DNA of 64,000 nt from Flavobacteriales bacterium UBA4422 (GTDB lineage: Bacteria; Bacteroidota; Bacteroidia; Flavobacteriales_G; Salibacteraceae), in the NCBI GenBank assembly GCA_002389645.1, contig DGQE01000036.1, positions 94,580 through 158,579 on the forward strand. The letters are read 5' to 3'. Both the position numbers and the translations under genes were made by a program. Under the pieces are notes generated by a model. It did not search any database, was not told the origin of the DNA, and saw nothing but the letters and a program-made list of their open reading frames with translations. This document shows positions 37,347 to 46,738 of this stretch, piece after piece (positions within the stretch are counted from its first letter, which is position 1; every line of letters begins with the position of its first letter).

Positions 37347-38441
37347 TTGTTAGTAGACATTATCGCAGGAGCACGACCAAACTTCATGAAAATAGCACCT
37401 ATTATTCATGAGTTTCAGAATAGGAATTACCCAAATCTTAGTTTTAGATTGATACATACTGGGCAGCACTATGATAAGAGAATGTCAGGTGATTTTTTTG
37501 ATCAGCTAAATATTCCATTACCTGATGTTAACTTAGAATCAGGTTCAGGGACACAAGCTGAACAGACTGCCAAGATTATGACAAGGTATGAGGCCCTATT
37601 AATTGACAAGCCGTGCGACCTAACCTTGGTGGTAGGTGATGTTACTTCTACAATGGCCTGTTCCATTGCTGCAAAAAAAATGAACATTAAAGTAGCTCAT
37701 GTCGAGGCGGGGATTCGATCATTTGATTTGTCAATGCCCGAAGAGATAAATCGGATGGTAACCGATAGTATTACGGATTACTTTTTTACCACTTCTCCAT
37801 TAGCTAACGAGAACCTTGGGAAACTAGGAGTGGAGGAAGGCTCAATTTTCTTTGTAGGAAACACAATGATAGATACTCTATTGAAAAACAGAAATAGGTT
37901 TTTCAAACCTCGAATTTTCGATGAGTTGGAGTTGGTCGACCAAAACTATGCTGTAATGACACTGCACCGCCCAGCAAATGTTGATCAAGAGTATAAGCTC
38001 AAGGCTTTAATTCAAGAAATTGCTGATAATTCTAATGGTATTCCTCTCATTTTCCCTATTCACCCTAGAACAGCTAAAGTATTTGATGCAATAGGTATTA
38101 GTCACCAAAACCTTCACTTGATAGAACCATTATCGTATTTGGAGTTTAATTATTTAGTGGAGAGGTCAAAAGTGGTGATTACAGATTCAGGAGGTATAAC
38201 TGAAGAGACTACTGTTATGGAGGTTCCTTGTATTACTTTAAGGGATAATACTGAGCGCCCAGAGACATGCAGCATTGGCACGAATGAACTAATAGGAACG
38301 GATCCCTCTGCTATTAAACCTGCCTTAGATATCTTGTTTTCAGGTAAATGGAAAAAAGGTGGGATTCCAGAATTATGGGATGGAAAAGCAGCGGAACGCA
38401 TTGTAGAAAAATTGAATCAGATTAGTGAAGGAAGAGCATGA
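37347..38441 (+). CDS. wecB: Non-hydrolysing UDP-N-acetylglucosamine 2-epimerase
   Basis: About 364 residues. Family motifs: AGARPNFMKIAPI, LIHTGQHYDKRMSGDFF, HVEAGIRSFD, and ITDSGGITEE. It interconverts UDP-GlcNAc and UDP-ManNAc. There is no in-frame ATG; the TTG at 37347 gives the usual N-terminus (start then LVDIIAGARP), whereas a TTG at 37290 would add 19 residues with no family match. It supplies ManNAc-type sugar for the locus. Confidence 0.92.
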   Translation: MLVDIIAGARPNFMKIAPIIHEFQNRNYPNLSFRLIHTGQHYDKRMSGDFFDQLNIPLPDVNLESGSGTQAEQTAKIMTRYEALLIDKPCDLTLVVGDVTSTMACSIAAKKMNIKVAHVEAGIRSFDLSMPEEINRMVTDSITDYFFTTSPLANENLGKLGVEEGSIFFVGNTMIDTLLKNRNRFFKPRIFDELELVDQNYAVMTLHRPANVDQEYKLKALIQEIADNSNGIPLIFPIHPRTAKVFDAIGISHQNLHLIEPLSYLEFNYLVERSKVVITDSGGITEETTVMEVPCITLRDNTERPETCSIGTNELIGTDPSAIKPALDILFSGKWKKGGIPELWDGKAAERIVEKLNQISEGRA

Positions 38442-39621
38442 TATACTGATCATATCAAATTATTATGAACCTGAGCTAGGAGCTGCACCCAAGAGAATTT
38501 CAGCAATGGCTCAAGGTTTTGTTGAGAGAGGCTATTCTGTTAGGGTTCTATGTCCTATGCCAAATTACCCAAAAGGTAAAGTATTTGATGGGTATCGTAA
38601 TAAGTTTAAAGTTCGAGAGTATATAAATGATGTGTGCGTAGATCGGCTTTTTATTTATCCTTCTAAGAGTCAAAAATCCTTCGTTCGCTTATTGAGTATG
38701 CTATCGTTCTCGATAAGCTTAGCATTATACATGCCTTTTCAGAAACTGGGTCGAACCAAGCTTATCTTGATTCAGAGTCCTCCGCTTTTTGTTTCTTTCA
38801 CAGCAGTTCTTTTCTCCAATTTGTTCTTTAAAAAGAAGGTTTGCTTGAATGTCTCTGACCTTTGGCCTCAATCTGCTATTGAGCTTAACGTTCTAAAGCC
38901 AGGCAGAATGCATGACATTCTTTTGTATTTAGAGGCATATATATATGAGCATAGCGATTTAGTATTAGGTCAATCTAAGGAAATATTGGAGCATATTGTG
39001 ACGAAGGTTGAAAAGCCGAAGTTTCTGTATAGAAACCTTCCTAGTTTGGGGTTAACTAATTTATCTAGAGGCTCTTTAGATGGGATGAATAAGGTTGTTT
39101 ATGCCGGATTGTTGGGCTATGCTCAAGGCGTGTTTGAACTTTGCAAGCGCATTGATTTTAAGTCTATTGGCTTGGAGTTTCATGTTTATGGAATGGGCAT
39201 GGAGGAAGAGCAGATTAAAAACTTTTGCGAAACGAATCCAGATTGCAGCGTGTTTTTTCATGGCGCCTATCATCCAGATGAGCTGAAGCAAATTTATTCT
39301 GATGTTTTGGTCGCTCTTGTTCCTTTATCCAATAGAATTAAAGGCGCGGTTCCCTCAAAAATCTTTGAATTAATTCAACACGAAGTTCCAATTATTTTTT
39401 CAGGAGGTGGAGAAGGAGCAGATATTGTGAATGCATATAATCTAGGGTTGACTGTTCCTCCAAGTGATGTTAGAGGGATTACTGAGTCACTTGAAGTGTT
39501 TCGTTCTTGCAATCAGGATGAATATGACGCTTTGATCAAATCCATACAAACAGCGAAATCAAATGATTTTAATTTCAACTCTCAATTCAATGGCTTAATT
39601 GACTTTACAGAGAGTGCTTAA
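38425..39621 (+). CDS. Glycosyltransferase family 4 (WbuB-like)
   Basis: 398 residues from a GTG start that lies inside the 3' end of wecB (17-bp overlap). Seen: ISNYYEPELGAAPKRISAMA at the N-terminus, CLNVSDLWPQSAIEL in the middle, and a donor-binding part KGAVPSKIFELIQHEVPII and SGGGEGAD. This pattern is typical for GT4 enzymes related to WbuB, which often act next to a WecB-type epimerase. Acceptor and donor cannot be read. Confidence 0.88.
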   Translation: MKEEHDILIISNYYEPELGAAPKRISAMAQGFVERGYSVRVLCPMPNYPKGKVFDGYRNKFKVREYINDVCVDRLFIYPSKSQKSFVRLLSMLSFSISLALYMPFQKLGRTKLILIQSPPLFVSFTAVLFSNLFFKKKVCLNVSDLWPQSAIELNVLKPGRMHDILLYLEAYIYEHSDLVLGQSKEILEHIVTKVEKPKFLYRNLPSLGLTNLSRGSLDGMNKVVYAGLLGYAQGVFELCKRIDFKSIGLEFHVYGMGMEEEQIKNFCETNPDCSVFFHGAYHPDELKQIYSDVLVALVPLSNRIKGAVPSKIFELIQHEVPIIFSGGGEGADIVNAYNLGLTVPPSDVRGITESLEVFRSCNQDEYDALIKSIQTAKSNDFNFNSQFNGLIDFTESA

Positions 39622-39739
39622 TTTATAAAGTGCTCATATTGGTATTGACCCATCTCAAATTTAAATTGTTAATGATTTAAGTCAATTTTGATTTTAGAGC
39701 GTCTAAATACTAATAATTTAGCCTTTTAATTTACAACCA

Positions 39740-41158
39740 TTGCTAAGACCATCCACGAGAGACGCCAGTTTTATCATTAGAAAGTATTTTCTTGTTGTAA
39801 GTGACATGATTCTTTTGATTACGTCACTTCTCCTATACATTAAGTACTTCTATGCTTATGACCTATGGCCAAGGAAGACATTACTGGAGAACCCAGGTTG
39901 GTACATTCTCCTGTTGTTAGTGTGGTTACTCTATTCGAATGCCTTCAAGCTATATAGCCAAATTAATGCACCTCGCACGGCAGCTTTGGTTGGTCGAACT
40001 GCTTTGGTTGCTGTTGCCACAGCAGCAACTTACATGCTTATACCTTTTTTAAGCCCTAACTTTCCCACAACTCGTCTTCCTTTTTTCGTTTTCATTGGTC
40101 TTGTAGTTGTCTTGATAACGATGTGGCATTGGGTTTTTTCTGCGCTTTTCAGGCACCCCATGCTAACTAAAAGAATTCTTATTGTTGGAGCAGGATGGTC
40201 TGGTCAAGAGATTGCGAAGATTCTGCAGACCAAAGAAGTTTTTCACAATACTGGATATAGAGTTATTGGGTTTATCGATGATGATCCTAGTAAGAAAGCT
40301 GAAACTTATAATGGTATTCGTGTATTATCAGATAGCTCTGATCTTTTTACCTACTCAAGGCGATTAGGAATCGATGAAATTGTTTTGGCTGCACATACTG
40401 CAAAATCCATTAAGGGTTCTATGTATGGTCACCTTGTGAATTGTGAGAGCTATGGCGTACCTGTAACACCTGTTAATATGATTTATGAATCAGTTACTGG
40501 TAAGATGATGGTGAAGCAAAAGGGGGAGAATCATATTTTGACTTACGAGTATTACTCAAAGAAAAAAGACACGCTCTATTTAATGGTTAATCGCATGCTT
40601 AATGTAGTTTTTGGATTAATAGGAGCAATTGGTTTGCTCGTTCTAATTCCTTTCGTTTGGTTCGTTAATTTATTCGTAAGCAGGGGGCCTTTGTTTTATT
40701 CTCAGATTAGGGTTGGAAGAGATAATCAACCATTCACGATCTACAAATTCAGGACCATGATCGTAGATGCCGAGAAGAACACTGGTGCTGTATGGGCCGG
40801 AGATAATGACCCTAGAATTACGATTGCAGGTAAATTCTATCGAAAAACTAGAATAGATGAGCTTCCGCAGTTTTGGAATGTACTCAAAGGCGATATGAAT
40901 TTGATTGGTCCGAGACCTGAGCGCCCAATATTTTGCGATGAATTAGTGAAGAAAATTTCATTTTTCAATACACGACATCTTGTAAAGCCAGGAATAACAG
41001 GATGGGCACAAGTAAGACATAAATACGGAAATACAGATGAGGATGCGTTGATTAAACTACAGTACGATTTGTATTATATTAAGTATCGTTCGTTTATGTT
41101 AGATCTTTCAATTATTTGGCAGACTATTTCTGTGATGCTTAAGTTTAAGGGTAATTGA
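39740..41158 (+). CDS. Undecaprenyl-phosphate glycosylphosphotransferase (WcaJ/WbaP-like initiating enzyme)
   Basis: 472 residues, TTG start. The N-terminal half has four TM segments and a Rossmann-like domain (RILIVGAGWSGQEIAKIL). A further TM precedes the C-terminal bacterial sugar transferase domain: GPLFYSQIRVGRDNQPF, YKFRTMIVDAE, KFYRKTRIDELPQFWNVL, and MNLIGPRPERP. It puts the first sugar-1-phosphate on undecaprenyl phosphate and so starts assembly. A 118-bp AT-rich gap upstream may hold an additional promoter. Confidence 0.93.
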   Translation: MLRPSTRDASFIIRKYFLVVSDMILLITSLLLYIKYFYAYDLWPRKTLLENPGWYILLLLVWLLYSNAFKLYSQINAPRTAALVGRTALVAVATAATYMLIPFLSPNFPTTRLPFFVFIGLVVVLITMWHWVFSALFRHPMLTKRILIVGAGWSGQEIAKILQTKEVFHNTGYRVIGFIDDDPSKKAETYNGIRVLSDSSDLFTYSRRLGIDEIVLAAHTAKSIKGSMYGHLVNCESYGVPVTPVNMIYESVTGKMMVKQKGENHILTYEYYSKKKDTLYLMVNRMLNVVFGLIGAIGLLVLIPFVWFVNLFVSRGPLFYSQIRVGRDNQPFTIYKFRTMIVDAEKNTGAVWAGDNDPRITIAGKFYRKTRIDELPQFWNVLKGDMNLIGPRPERPIFCDELVKKISFFNTRHLVKPGITGWAQVRHKYGNTDEDALIKLQYDLYYIKYRSFMLDLSIIWQTISVMLKFKGN

Positions 41159-41161
41159 TTC

Positions 41162-42385
41162 GTGCCTCTTTTAGATAGACATAAAGTATTTCTATATCAG
41201 AACTATTTGCTCAATGCCATTGCTTTTTTTATTCCGCTTTTACCTCGTCTAGTCCCTGTATTCATTATTATCCTCGGTGTGTTATCCATATTCGCTATTG
41301 TTAAGAAGTACAGCCGGGTCAATTTAGGTGAGGTTTCAACCCTGATGATCCTACTTTTTCTGCTTCATCTAGTCGGATTGACTTTTTCCGATAATATTGA
41401 TCGTGGATGGTTTGATATTGAAGTGAAACTCAGTTTAATGGCATTTCCATTGGCTTTCGTTGGTTTTCGATTTGTACGTGAAACCAATTTCAGGAGGGTC
41501 ATTCTTATGTTCATATACGGCACTTCAGTCGCCTCATTGTTTTGCCTTGGGATGAGTAGTTACAAATATTTTGTTTTAGACTATCCATATTATCACTTTA
41601 TCACTACGCGCTTCTCAATTATTGTGCACCCTAGTTATTTTGCGTTGTACCTTATTTTTTCCATAATGGCTCTGGCAGTATTGAAGCCAAGTTTTTTCAT
41701 AAACGGTAAATGGAATTCTTTCTTTAGCTTCTTATTCATGGTTTTCTTGTCGGTTATTTTGGTTCTTACTGGTTCGAAAACCGGTTTCATCATGTGGCTT
41801 ATTTTGGCAATTGTGATAACTGTAGCTTTAGTAAGGACGGCTAAATTTAAGTTGATTCCAATATTTTCGCTGATAGCGGCATTTACGACAATTGGAGTTG
41901 TATTTCAGAATGCCCCATTACTTCAATCTCGCATTGTAAACGTGCTTAATGTTGCCAAGAGCGATAATTTAAATCCTAAAGCAGTTGAGAGCACTGCAGT
42001 TCGTGCACTGATCTATTCATCAGCATTTGAGATAGTGACGCATCAAGATTGGTATGGACAGGGAACTGGCGATTTCCAGGATGTATTAGATGACGAATAC
42101 AATAAAAAGAACTATGTGCAAGCAGGAGATAAGCACTTGAATGCGCACAATCTTTTTCTTCAAACATGGATAGCGTTGGGAATACCTGGCTTTGCGATGG
42201 TTTTAGGAATTTTTATCCTAATGTTTATCACGGCTTTTAAAAGTGGTGAGGTCCTTTATCAAGGATTCACACTCTTCTTCTTAATCATCTCGTTGACAGA
42301 GAGTACTTTTTATGTGCAAGCAGGAATTGTGTTCTTTTCCTTTTTTGCTGTTCTTTTCGAGAGAAGATCTAGAAGCGTAACATAA
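41162..42385 (+). CDS. O-antigen ligase/polymerase family membrane protein (Wzy_C)
   Basis: 407 residues, GTG start, about 11 TM segments. A large periplasmic loop contains the family segment KHLNAHNLFLQTWIALGIPGF, typical of WaaL-type ligases and related polymerases; an upstream loop has TGSKTGFIMWL. It begins 3 bp after the initiating transferase stop. Because another polymerase-like gene exists at 34763, this one may be the ligase that joins the finished glycan to lipid A core or protein, though polymerase is possible. Confidence 0.85.
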   Translation: MPLLDRHKVFLYQNYLLNAIAFFIPLLPRLVPVFIIILGVLSIFAIVKKYSRVNLGEVSTLMILLFLLHLVGLTFSDNIDRGWFDIEVKLSLMAFPLAFVGFRFVRETNFRRVILMFIYGTSVASLFCLGMSSYKYFVLDYPYYHFITTRFSIIVHPSYFALYLIFSIMALAVLKPSFFINGKWNSFFSFLFMVFLSVILVLTGSKTGFIMWLILAIVITVALVRTAKFKLIPIFSLIAAFTTIGVVFQNAPLLQSRIVNVLNVAKSDNLNPKAVESTAVRALIYSSAFEIVTHQDWYGQGTGDFQDVLDDEYNKKNYVQAGDKHLNAHNLFLQTWIALGIPGFAMVLGIFILMFITAFKSGEVLYQGFTLFFLIISLTESTFYVQAGIVFFSFFAVLFERRSRSVT

Positions 42386-42391
42386 TGCAAA

Positions 42392-42931
42392 CTATTCAAA
42401 ATATACGTTGTATAAATGCAGTTGCTTGTGTAACTGATCACACCCTCTTTTGATTTCATTGAGATCTTCAGATGACATTTTTTGAATGAAGAAATTCATT
42501 TTGACTAACATCTTATGGAGCTCGTCATGGGCTGCTCCACTCATTTTACACACCTTAAAAATATTCTGGTATTGCTCTTCTAGTAAAACAGAAAACTCAT
42601 GATATTCTTCAATGGAATGATCTTCTGTGAGCAGAAACACATCCATTGCATCGTCCATCGATTCGATAGCTTGGGAGGTTTCTGGATTAGCTTTCCACTT
42701 CATACCATTTTCAAATGAGAGATCAGCGAGGCTCCACTCGCTTTTAATTTTAACTGGTTTCTCGACCTTTACATTTTGAGAACTTTTTTGATTCTCGTTA
42801 TTTACTTGAATACTTGATTTTTTAGAATCAAGAGCTTCTTTTTCTTGTTTTGTTGAATCGCTTTCTCCAGAGCAAGATGCTATTGATACAGCTAAAATAA
42901 TTAGGCTAAACAGACGAGTATATCCTTCCAT
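42392..42931 (-). CDS. Lipoprotein of unknown function
   Basis: 179 residues. Lipoprotein signal peptide (lipobox SIASC, Cys 20), then a long Lys/Ser/Asn-rich linker up to about residue 65, and a helical C-terminal domain with Met and His residues (MDDAMDVFLLTEDHSIEEYH, SGAAHDELHKMLVKM). No known family. Convergent with the polysaccharide operon, ending 6 bp from the ligase stop. Confidence 0.7.
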   Translation of the reverse strand: MEGYTRLFSLIILAVSIASCSGESDSTKQEKEALDSKKSSIQVNNENQKSSQNVKVEKPVKIKSEWSLADLSFENGMKWKANPETSQAIESMDDAMDVFLLTEDHSIEEYHEFSVLLEEQYQNIFKVCKMSGAAHDELHKMLVKMNFFIQKMSSEDLNEIKRGCDQLHKQLHLYNVYFE

Positions 42932-43069
42932 TATTCAATAAATTATTTGGCAATTTAAAACTAATGACTCATTTGGCAATCAATGAAAATTGATCCTTGT
43001 CAGGAATAAAACGGATACTCCTCTTCTCTAGAAATAGAAATAGTGAAATGATTTCTCTTAATTCGCATT

Positions 43070-44491
43070 ATGATGAAGAAAATTCCGCTGCACCTTCAAG
43101 TAATCATTGCCTTGATTCTTGGCACTTTTTATGCGCTGCTTTCGGTGAACATGGGCTGGAATGAATTCACATTAGATTTCATAGACCCGTTTGGTAAGAT
43201 TTTCATCAATATATTGAAGCTCATTGCTGTCCCATTGGTTTTATTTAGCATTATTTCAGGTGTCACAGCTTTAAAAGACATTTCTAAATTGGGTAAGATT
43301 GGAATTAAGACATTACTCCTCTATGTTGCGACAACTTTTATCGCTGTAACAGTGGGTTTGCTTGCTGTAAACGCTCTTCATCCTGGTGATAAAGTGTCGG
43401 ATGATTTATTGAAAGATAATAGAGTTTCATATGAACTTTGGGCACAGCAAAATGGCATTGAGATTCTAGATGATGAATGCTTAATGTGTGATGAGGCTAA
43501 TTTTGATCGAGTCAGTCGAATAAAGGAACGCGATGGAGAAGGAAGGGGAAATGATTGGGTAGAGGATAAGCTTTCAAAGGCCAATAATGCTAAAGAGTCA
43601 AGACCGTTGCAGCCTCTGGTAGATATTGTTCCAAGTAATATAATAAAAGCGCTTTTTGATATGGAGATGCTTCAGGTCATCTTCTTTGCCATTTTCTTTG
43701 GTGTAGTGCTCGTAATGCTGCCTGAAGAAAAATCAAGTCCTGTTGTGGCATTTATAGATGGTGTGAATGAGGTTTTCATCAAGATGGTTGATGTGGTTAT
43801 GAAAGCAATGCCATTTTTTGTTTTTTGTTTGTTGGCTGGTGCAATCGTTAATGCCGCAGGAGATGATCCTGGGAAGTTATCCGAGTTGATATCCTTCCTA
43901 TTGTGGTATTCTTTAGCGGTGACTCTAGGCCTGGCTTTCATGGTGTTTATTTTTTATCCAGGTTTGATTTCAGTTATTGTCAGAAAAATGAGCTATAGCT
44001 TTTTTATGAAAGGAATTTCAAAAGCACAGTTGACTGCTTTTTCTACTTCTTCGTCTGTTGCAACGCTGCCGGTAACATTGAATGCTGTTGAAAATAACCT
44101 TGGAGTTTCAAAACGGACAACAAGTTTTGTTTTGCCTATTGGTGCAACAGTGAATATGGATGGAACTAGTTTGTATCAAGCAGTTGCTGTAGTTGCTCTG
44201 GCGCAATTTCATATGGTCGACCTTAGTTTAATGCAGCAATTGACTATAGTGTTCACAGCAACATTGGCTTCTATTGGCGCTGCTGCCATCCCAAGCGCTG
44301 GATTGGTGCTTATGATCATTGTATTGGAGTCGGTTGGTTTAAACCCAGCTTGGATTGCATTAATTTTTCCCGTTGATCGAATTTTGGACATGTGCAGAAC
44401 AGTTGTGAATGTTACGGGAGATGCCGCTGTTTCGAGTATTGTGGCAAATTCTGAAGGTGAATTGGATATTCCACAAAACCGGTCTGTCTAA
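43070..44491 (+). CDS. Dicarboxylate/amino acid:cation symporter (DAACS/SLC1 family)
   Basis: 473 residues. Transport-core motifs are present: the hairpin-1 serine-rich STSSSVATLPVT, the TM7 motif TVNMDGTSLYQ and the hairpin-2 region IGAAAIPSAGLVLM, then DRILDMCRTVVNVTGD in TM8. It takes up glutamate, aspartate or C4-dicarboxylates with Na+ or H+. The loop between TM3 and TM4 (about residues 105-190) is much longer than in simple bacterial members, highly charged, and carries a CxxC pair (Cys 137, Cys 140). Single gene with no clear partner. Confidence 0.93.
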   Translation: MMKKIPLHLQVIIALILGTFYALLSVNMGWNEFTLDFIDPFGKIFINILKLIAVPLVLFSIISGVTALKDISKLGKIGIKTLLLYVATTFIAVTVGLLAVNALHPGDKVSDDLLKDNRVSYELWAQQNGIEILDDECLMCDEANFDRVSRIKERDGEGRGNDWVEDKLSKANNAKESRPLQPLVDIVPSNIIKALFDMEMLQVIFFAIFFGVVLVMLPEEKSSPVVAFIDGVNEVFIKMVDVVMKAMPFFVFCLLAGAIVNAAGDDPGKLSELISFLLWYSLAVTLGLAFMVFIFYPGLISVIVRKMSYSFFMKGISKAQLTAFSTSSSVATLPVTLNAVENNLGVSKRTTSFVLPIGATVNMDGTSLYQAVAVVALAQFHMVDLSLMQQLTIVFTATLASIGAAAIPSAGLVLMIIVLESVGLNPAWIALIFPVDRILDMCRTVVNVTGDAAVSSIVANSEGELDIPQNRSV

Positions 44492-44575
44492 ACGGCAAAT
44501 CAAAACCCTTCTTAAACCAAAGTATTGCAGAACTTCGCGCAGTTTTTAATGTTGACTCACTAGACTGCAATTGGA

Positions 44576-45772
44576 TTGAAATCTGAAAGAATCATACTTT
44601 ACTTGTTGGCTGCTTCGCAGTTCACTCACATTATGGACTTCATGATCATAATGCCATTGGGCGAAATGCTCATGGAAGAATTGATGATCAATTCGCAGCA
44701 GTTTTCATTTTTGGTCGCCTCTTATACCATCATGGCTGGTATTTCGGGATTGGTAAGCGCATTTTTCGTTGATAGTTTCGATCGTAAAAAGTATTTCTTG
44801 TTTGCATACGCAGGCTTCGCAGTTGGTACTATGTTGTGTGGGTTGGTTGATACGTATGAAGGTTTAATATCAGCACGAATGCTCACCGGAGCTTTTGGCG
44901 GAGTTATTAGCAGCACCGTAATAGCAATTGTTAGTGATGCTATTGCTTCCGAGCGAAGAGCATGGGGGCTTGGTGTTGTGATGAGTGCATTTTCCTTGGC
45001 ATCGGCTCTAGGTTTGCCAGTTGGGCTATATTTTGCTTTCAACTATGGGTGGAATTGGCCATTTCTTGCATTAGGTGCCGTGAGTATTTTGAATGCGATA
45101 GCAGTATATTTCACACTTCCTCCTGTTCGCGTACATTTGGAACAACCCGGTCCAAAGGTGAATTCATGGGAGTTTATAAAGAATATTCCAAAGTATAAAA
45201 ATCAATGGATGGCCTTGACATATACAATGCTGCTAATGTTTGGGCATTTTGCCGTTATTCCTTTTATCACCCCCTATTTGGTGAAGAATGTTGGATTTGA
45301 AAGACAGGAAATTACATTGGTTTATTTGGTAGGAGGTTTAGCAACGATTGTGTCTAATCCGCGTGTTGGAAGGTGGGCAGATCAAACGGACAGGCATCGG
45401 GTATTTACAATTATGGCGGGACTCTCAATTATTCCAATTTTGATTATCACTAATATGCCACCTCTTCCTCTTTGGATAGCACTCATAGTGACAGGCTCAT
45501 TCTTTGTTTTAGCAGGTGGCAGAATGGTCCCTTCAACTGCTATTGTTACTTCTGTTATTAAACCCAGAAATAGGGGTAGTTTCATGAGTTTGAATTCGTC
45601 TGTTCAGAATATGACGGCAGGAGTTGCAAGCATTGTGGCTGGTGTCTTAGTTACTGTGCCTAAAGGAGGTCATCATGTTTATGGCTTTTGGAAAGTTGGA
45701 ATTATTGGCGTAGTGTTTACCCTCATCGCAATGTGGTTGATGAATAAAATTAAATCACTTGCGGTAGACTGA
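44576..45772 (+). CDS. Major facilitator superfamily transporter (DHA1-like)
   Basis: 398 residues with 12 TM segments, TTG start. The loop 2-3 motif is seen as FVDSFDRKKYFLFA and its repeat in the second half as GRWADQTDRHRVF, both derived from the MFS motif A. TM5 carries the segment ALGLPVGLYFAFNYGWNWPF as in antiporters. Family members export drugs or metabolites; the substrate is unknown. It follows the DAACS gene by 84 bp and may be co-transcribed. Confidence 0.9.
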   Translation: MKSERIILYLLAASQFTHIMDFMIIMPLGEMLMEELMINSQQFSFLVASYTIMAGISGLVSAFFVDSFDRKKYFLFAYAGFAVGTMLCGLVDTYEGLISARMLTGAFGGVISSTVIAIVSDAIASERRAWGLGVVMSAFSLASALGLPVGLYFAFNYGWNWPFLALGAVSILNAIAVYFTLPPVRVHLEQPGPKVNSWEFIKNIPKYKNQWMALTYTMLLMFGHFAVIPFITPYLVKNVGFERQEITLVYLVGGLATIVSNPRVGRWADQTDRHRVFTIMAGLSIIPILIITNMPPLPLWIALIVTGSFFVLAGGRMVPSTAIVTSVIKPRNRGSFMSLNSSVQNMTAGVASIVAGVLVTVPKGGHHVYGFWKVGIIGVVFTLIAMWLMNKIKSLAVD

Positions 45773-45881
45773 TGGTGTCTTTGCCCTTTTAGCTTTATTT
45801 AACTTCACTGAACAATGCCTGAGATTCTTACGTTTAAGAATAATTCAATATTTGGATTCGAAGCGACTTGAGTACGCAGTT

Positions 45882-45889
45882 TATATTTG
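45882..45889 (+). promoter_or_regulatory. -7 promoter element (TATATTTG) directly before the cupredoxin gene
   Basis: Exact TAnnTTTG match ending 6 bases before the ATG at 45896. If used, the mRNA would have almost no leader. No good -33 element at the ideal distance. Confidence 0.35.
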
Positions 45890-45895
45890 AAAGTC

Positions 45896-46738
45896 ATGAC
45901 CCGACTATTTTTAATACTATTCACTATTATTCCAGCCTTTGGGCTTGCTCAAAAAAGTGTCGACCTTTATATGATTGAAGGTGTAATTCATACGGCAAGC
46001 AGCACTATACCATATTTTACATTTAGCGAAACTGGAGCTTTTGACTCATCCAATGTTATTTTAAGATTTAATGTTGGTGATGAAGTTACTTTCAATGTGA
46101 AAAATGAAACTGATTTCACGTGTGGCTTTGAAGTTAAGGAGCATGAAACAATTGACCGCATTGCCATGGGTGAAACAAAATCAGTTACAATCACCTTTTC
46201 TCAAGAAGGTACTTTTTTATATCAGGATCCCATCAATGATCATCGGGCACTAGGCTTAGGTGGGATGGTTGTAATAAGCAACTTCAATGGTGCTGAATAT
46301 TTCGGAGTTTTTACCGAACATAATGAAGAATGGGTTGCAGCAATTGCCGATGGTGGAGTTTACAACAAGAAAACTTATGGTCCTGATGTGTTTACTATCA
46401 ATGGAAAAGGATTCCCTCGGACAATGGCCGACTCTTTAGCTATGATTATGGGGCACGTTGGAGATACAATTAGAATACATATTACGAATGCGGGACAGAT
46501 GTATCATTTTCCTCATTTTCATGGGTATCATGTGAAAATCTTAAGTGCTTCCCACCATTCAAATTATGAAGGTTGGATGAAGGATTCATTTGGAATAGCG
46601 CCAGAAGAGAGTATGATACTTGAGTTGGTGCCTGACAAGCCAGGACGTTTCCCAATGCATAACCATAATCTTGTGACGACAACTTTTGGTGGGAATTATC
46701 CCGGAGGAATGATGATGCATATGCACATTCATGAGTAG
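45896..46738 (+). CDS. Multicopper oxidase-like protein, copper motifs only in domain 2
   Basis: 280 residues from the ATG at 45896 (a TTG three codons earlier is less likely), with signal peptide (FLILFTIIPAFGLAQ). Two cupredoxin domains. In domain 1 the copper ligands are gone: where family members have YHCH, this protein reads FLYQDPINDHRALGLGGM. Domain 2 keeps His motifs of a trinuclear copper site: YHFPHFHGYH (His 204, 207, 209, 212) and MHNHN (His 255, 257), but the type 1 Cys is Asn. The C-terminus is Met/His-rich (GGMMMHMHIHE). No T9SS tail. Overlaps the next gene by 8 bp, so the two are translationally coupled and probably one system. Confidence 0.82.
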   Translation: MTRLFLILFTIIPAFGLAQKSVDLYMIEGVIHTASSTIPYFTFSETGAFDSSNVILRFNVGDEVTFNVKNETDFTCGFEVKEHETIDRIAMGETKSVTITFSQEGTFLYQDPINDHRALGLGGMVVISNFNGAEYFGVFTEHNEEWVAAIADGGVYNKKTYGPDVFTINGKGFPRTMADSLAMIMGHVGDTIRIHITNAGQMYHFPHFHGYHVKILSASHHSNYEGWMKDSFGIAPEESMILELVPDKPGRFPMHNHNLVTTTFGGNYPGGMMMHMHIHE

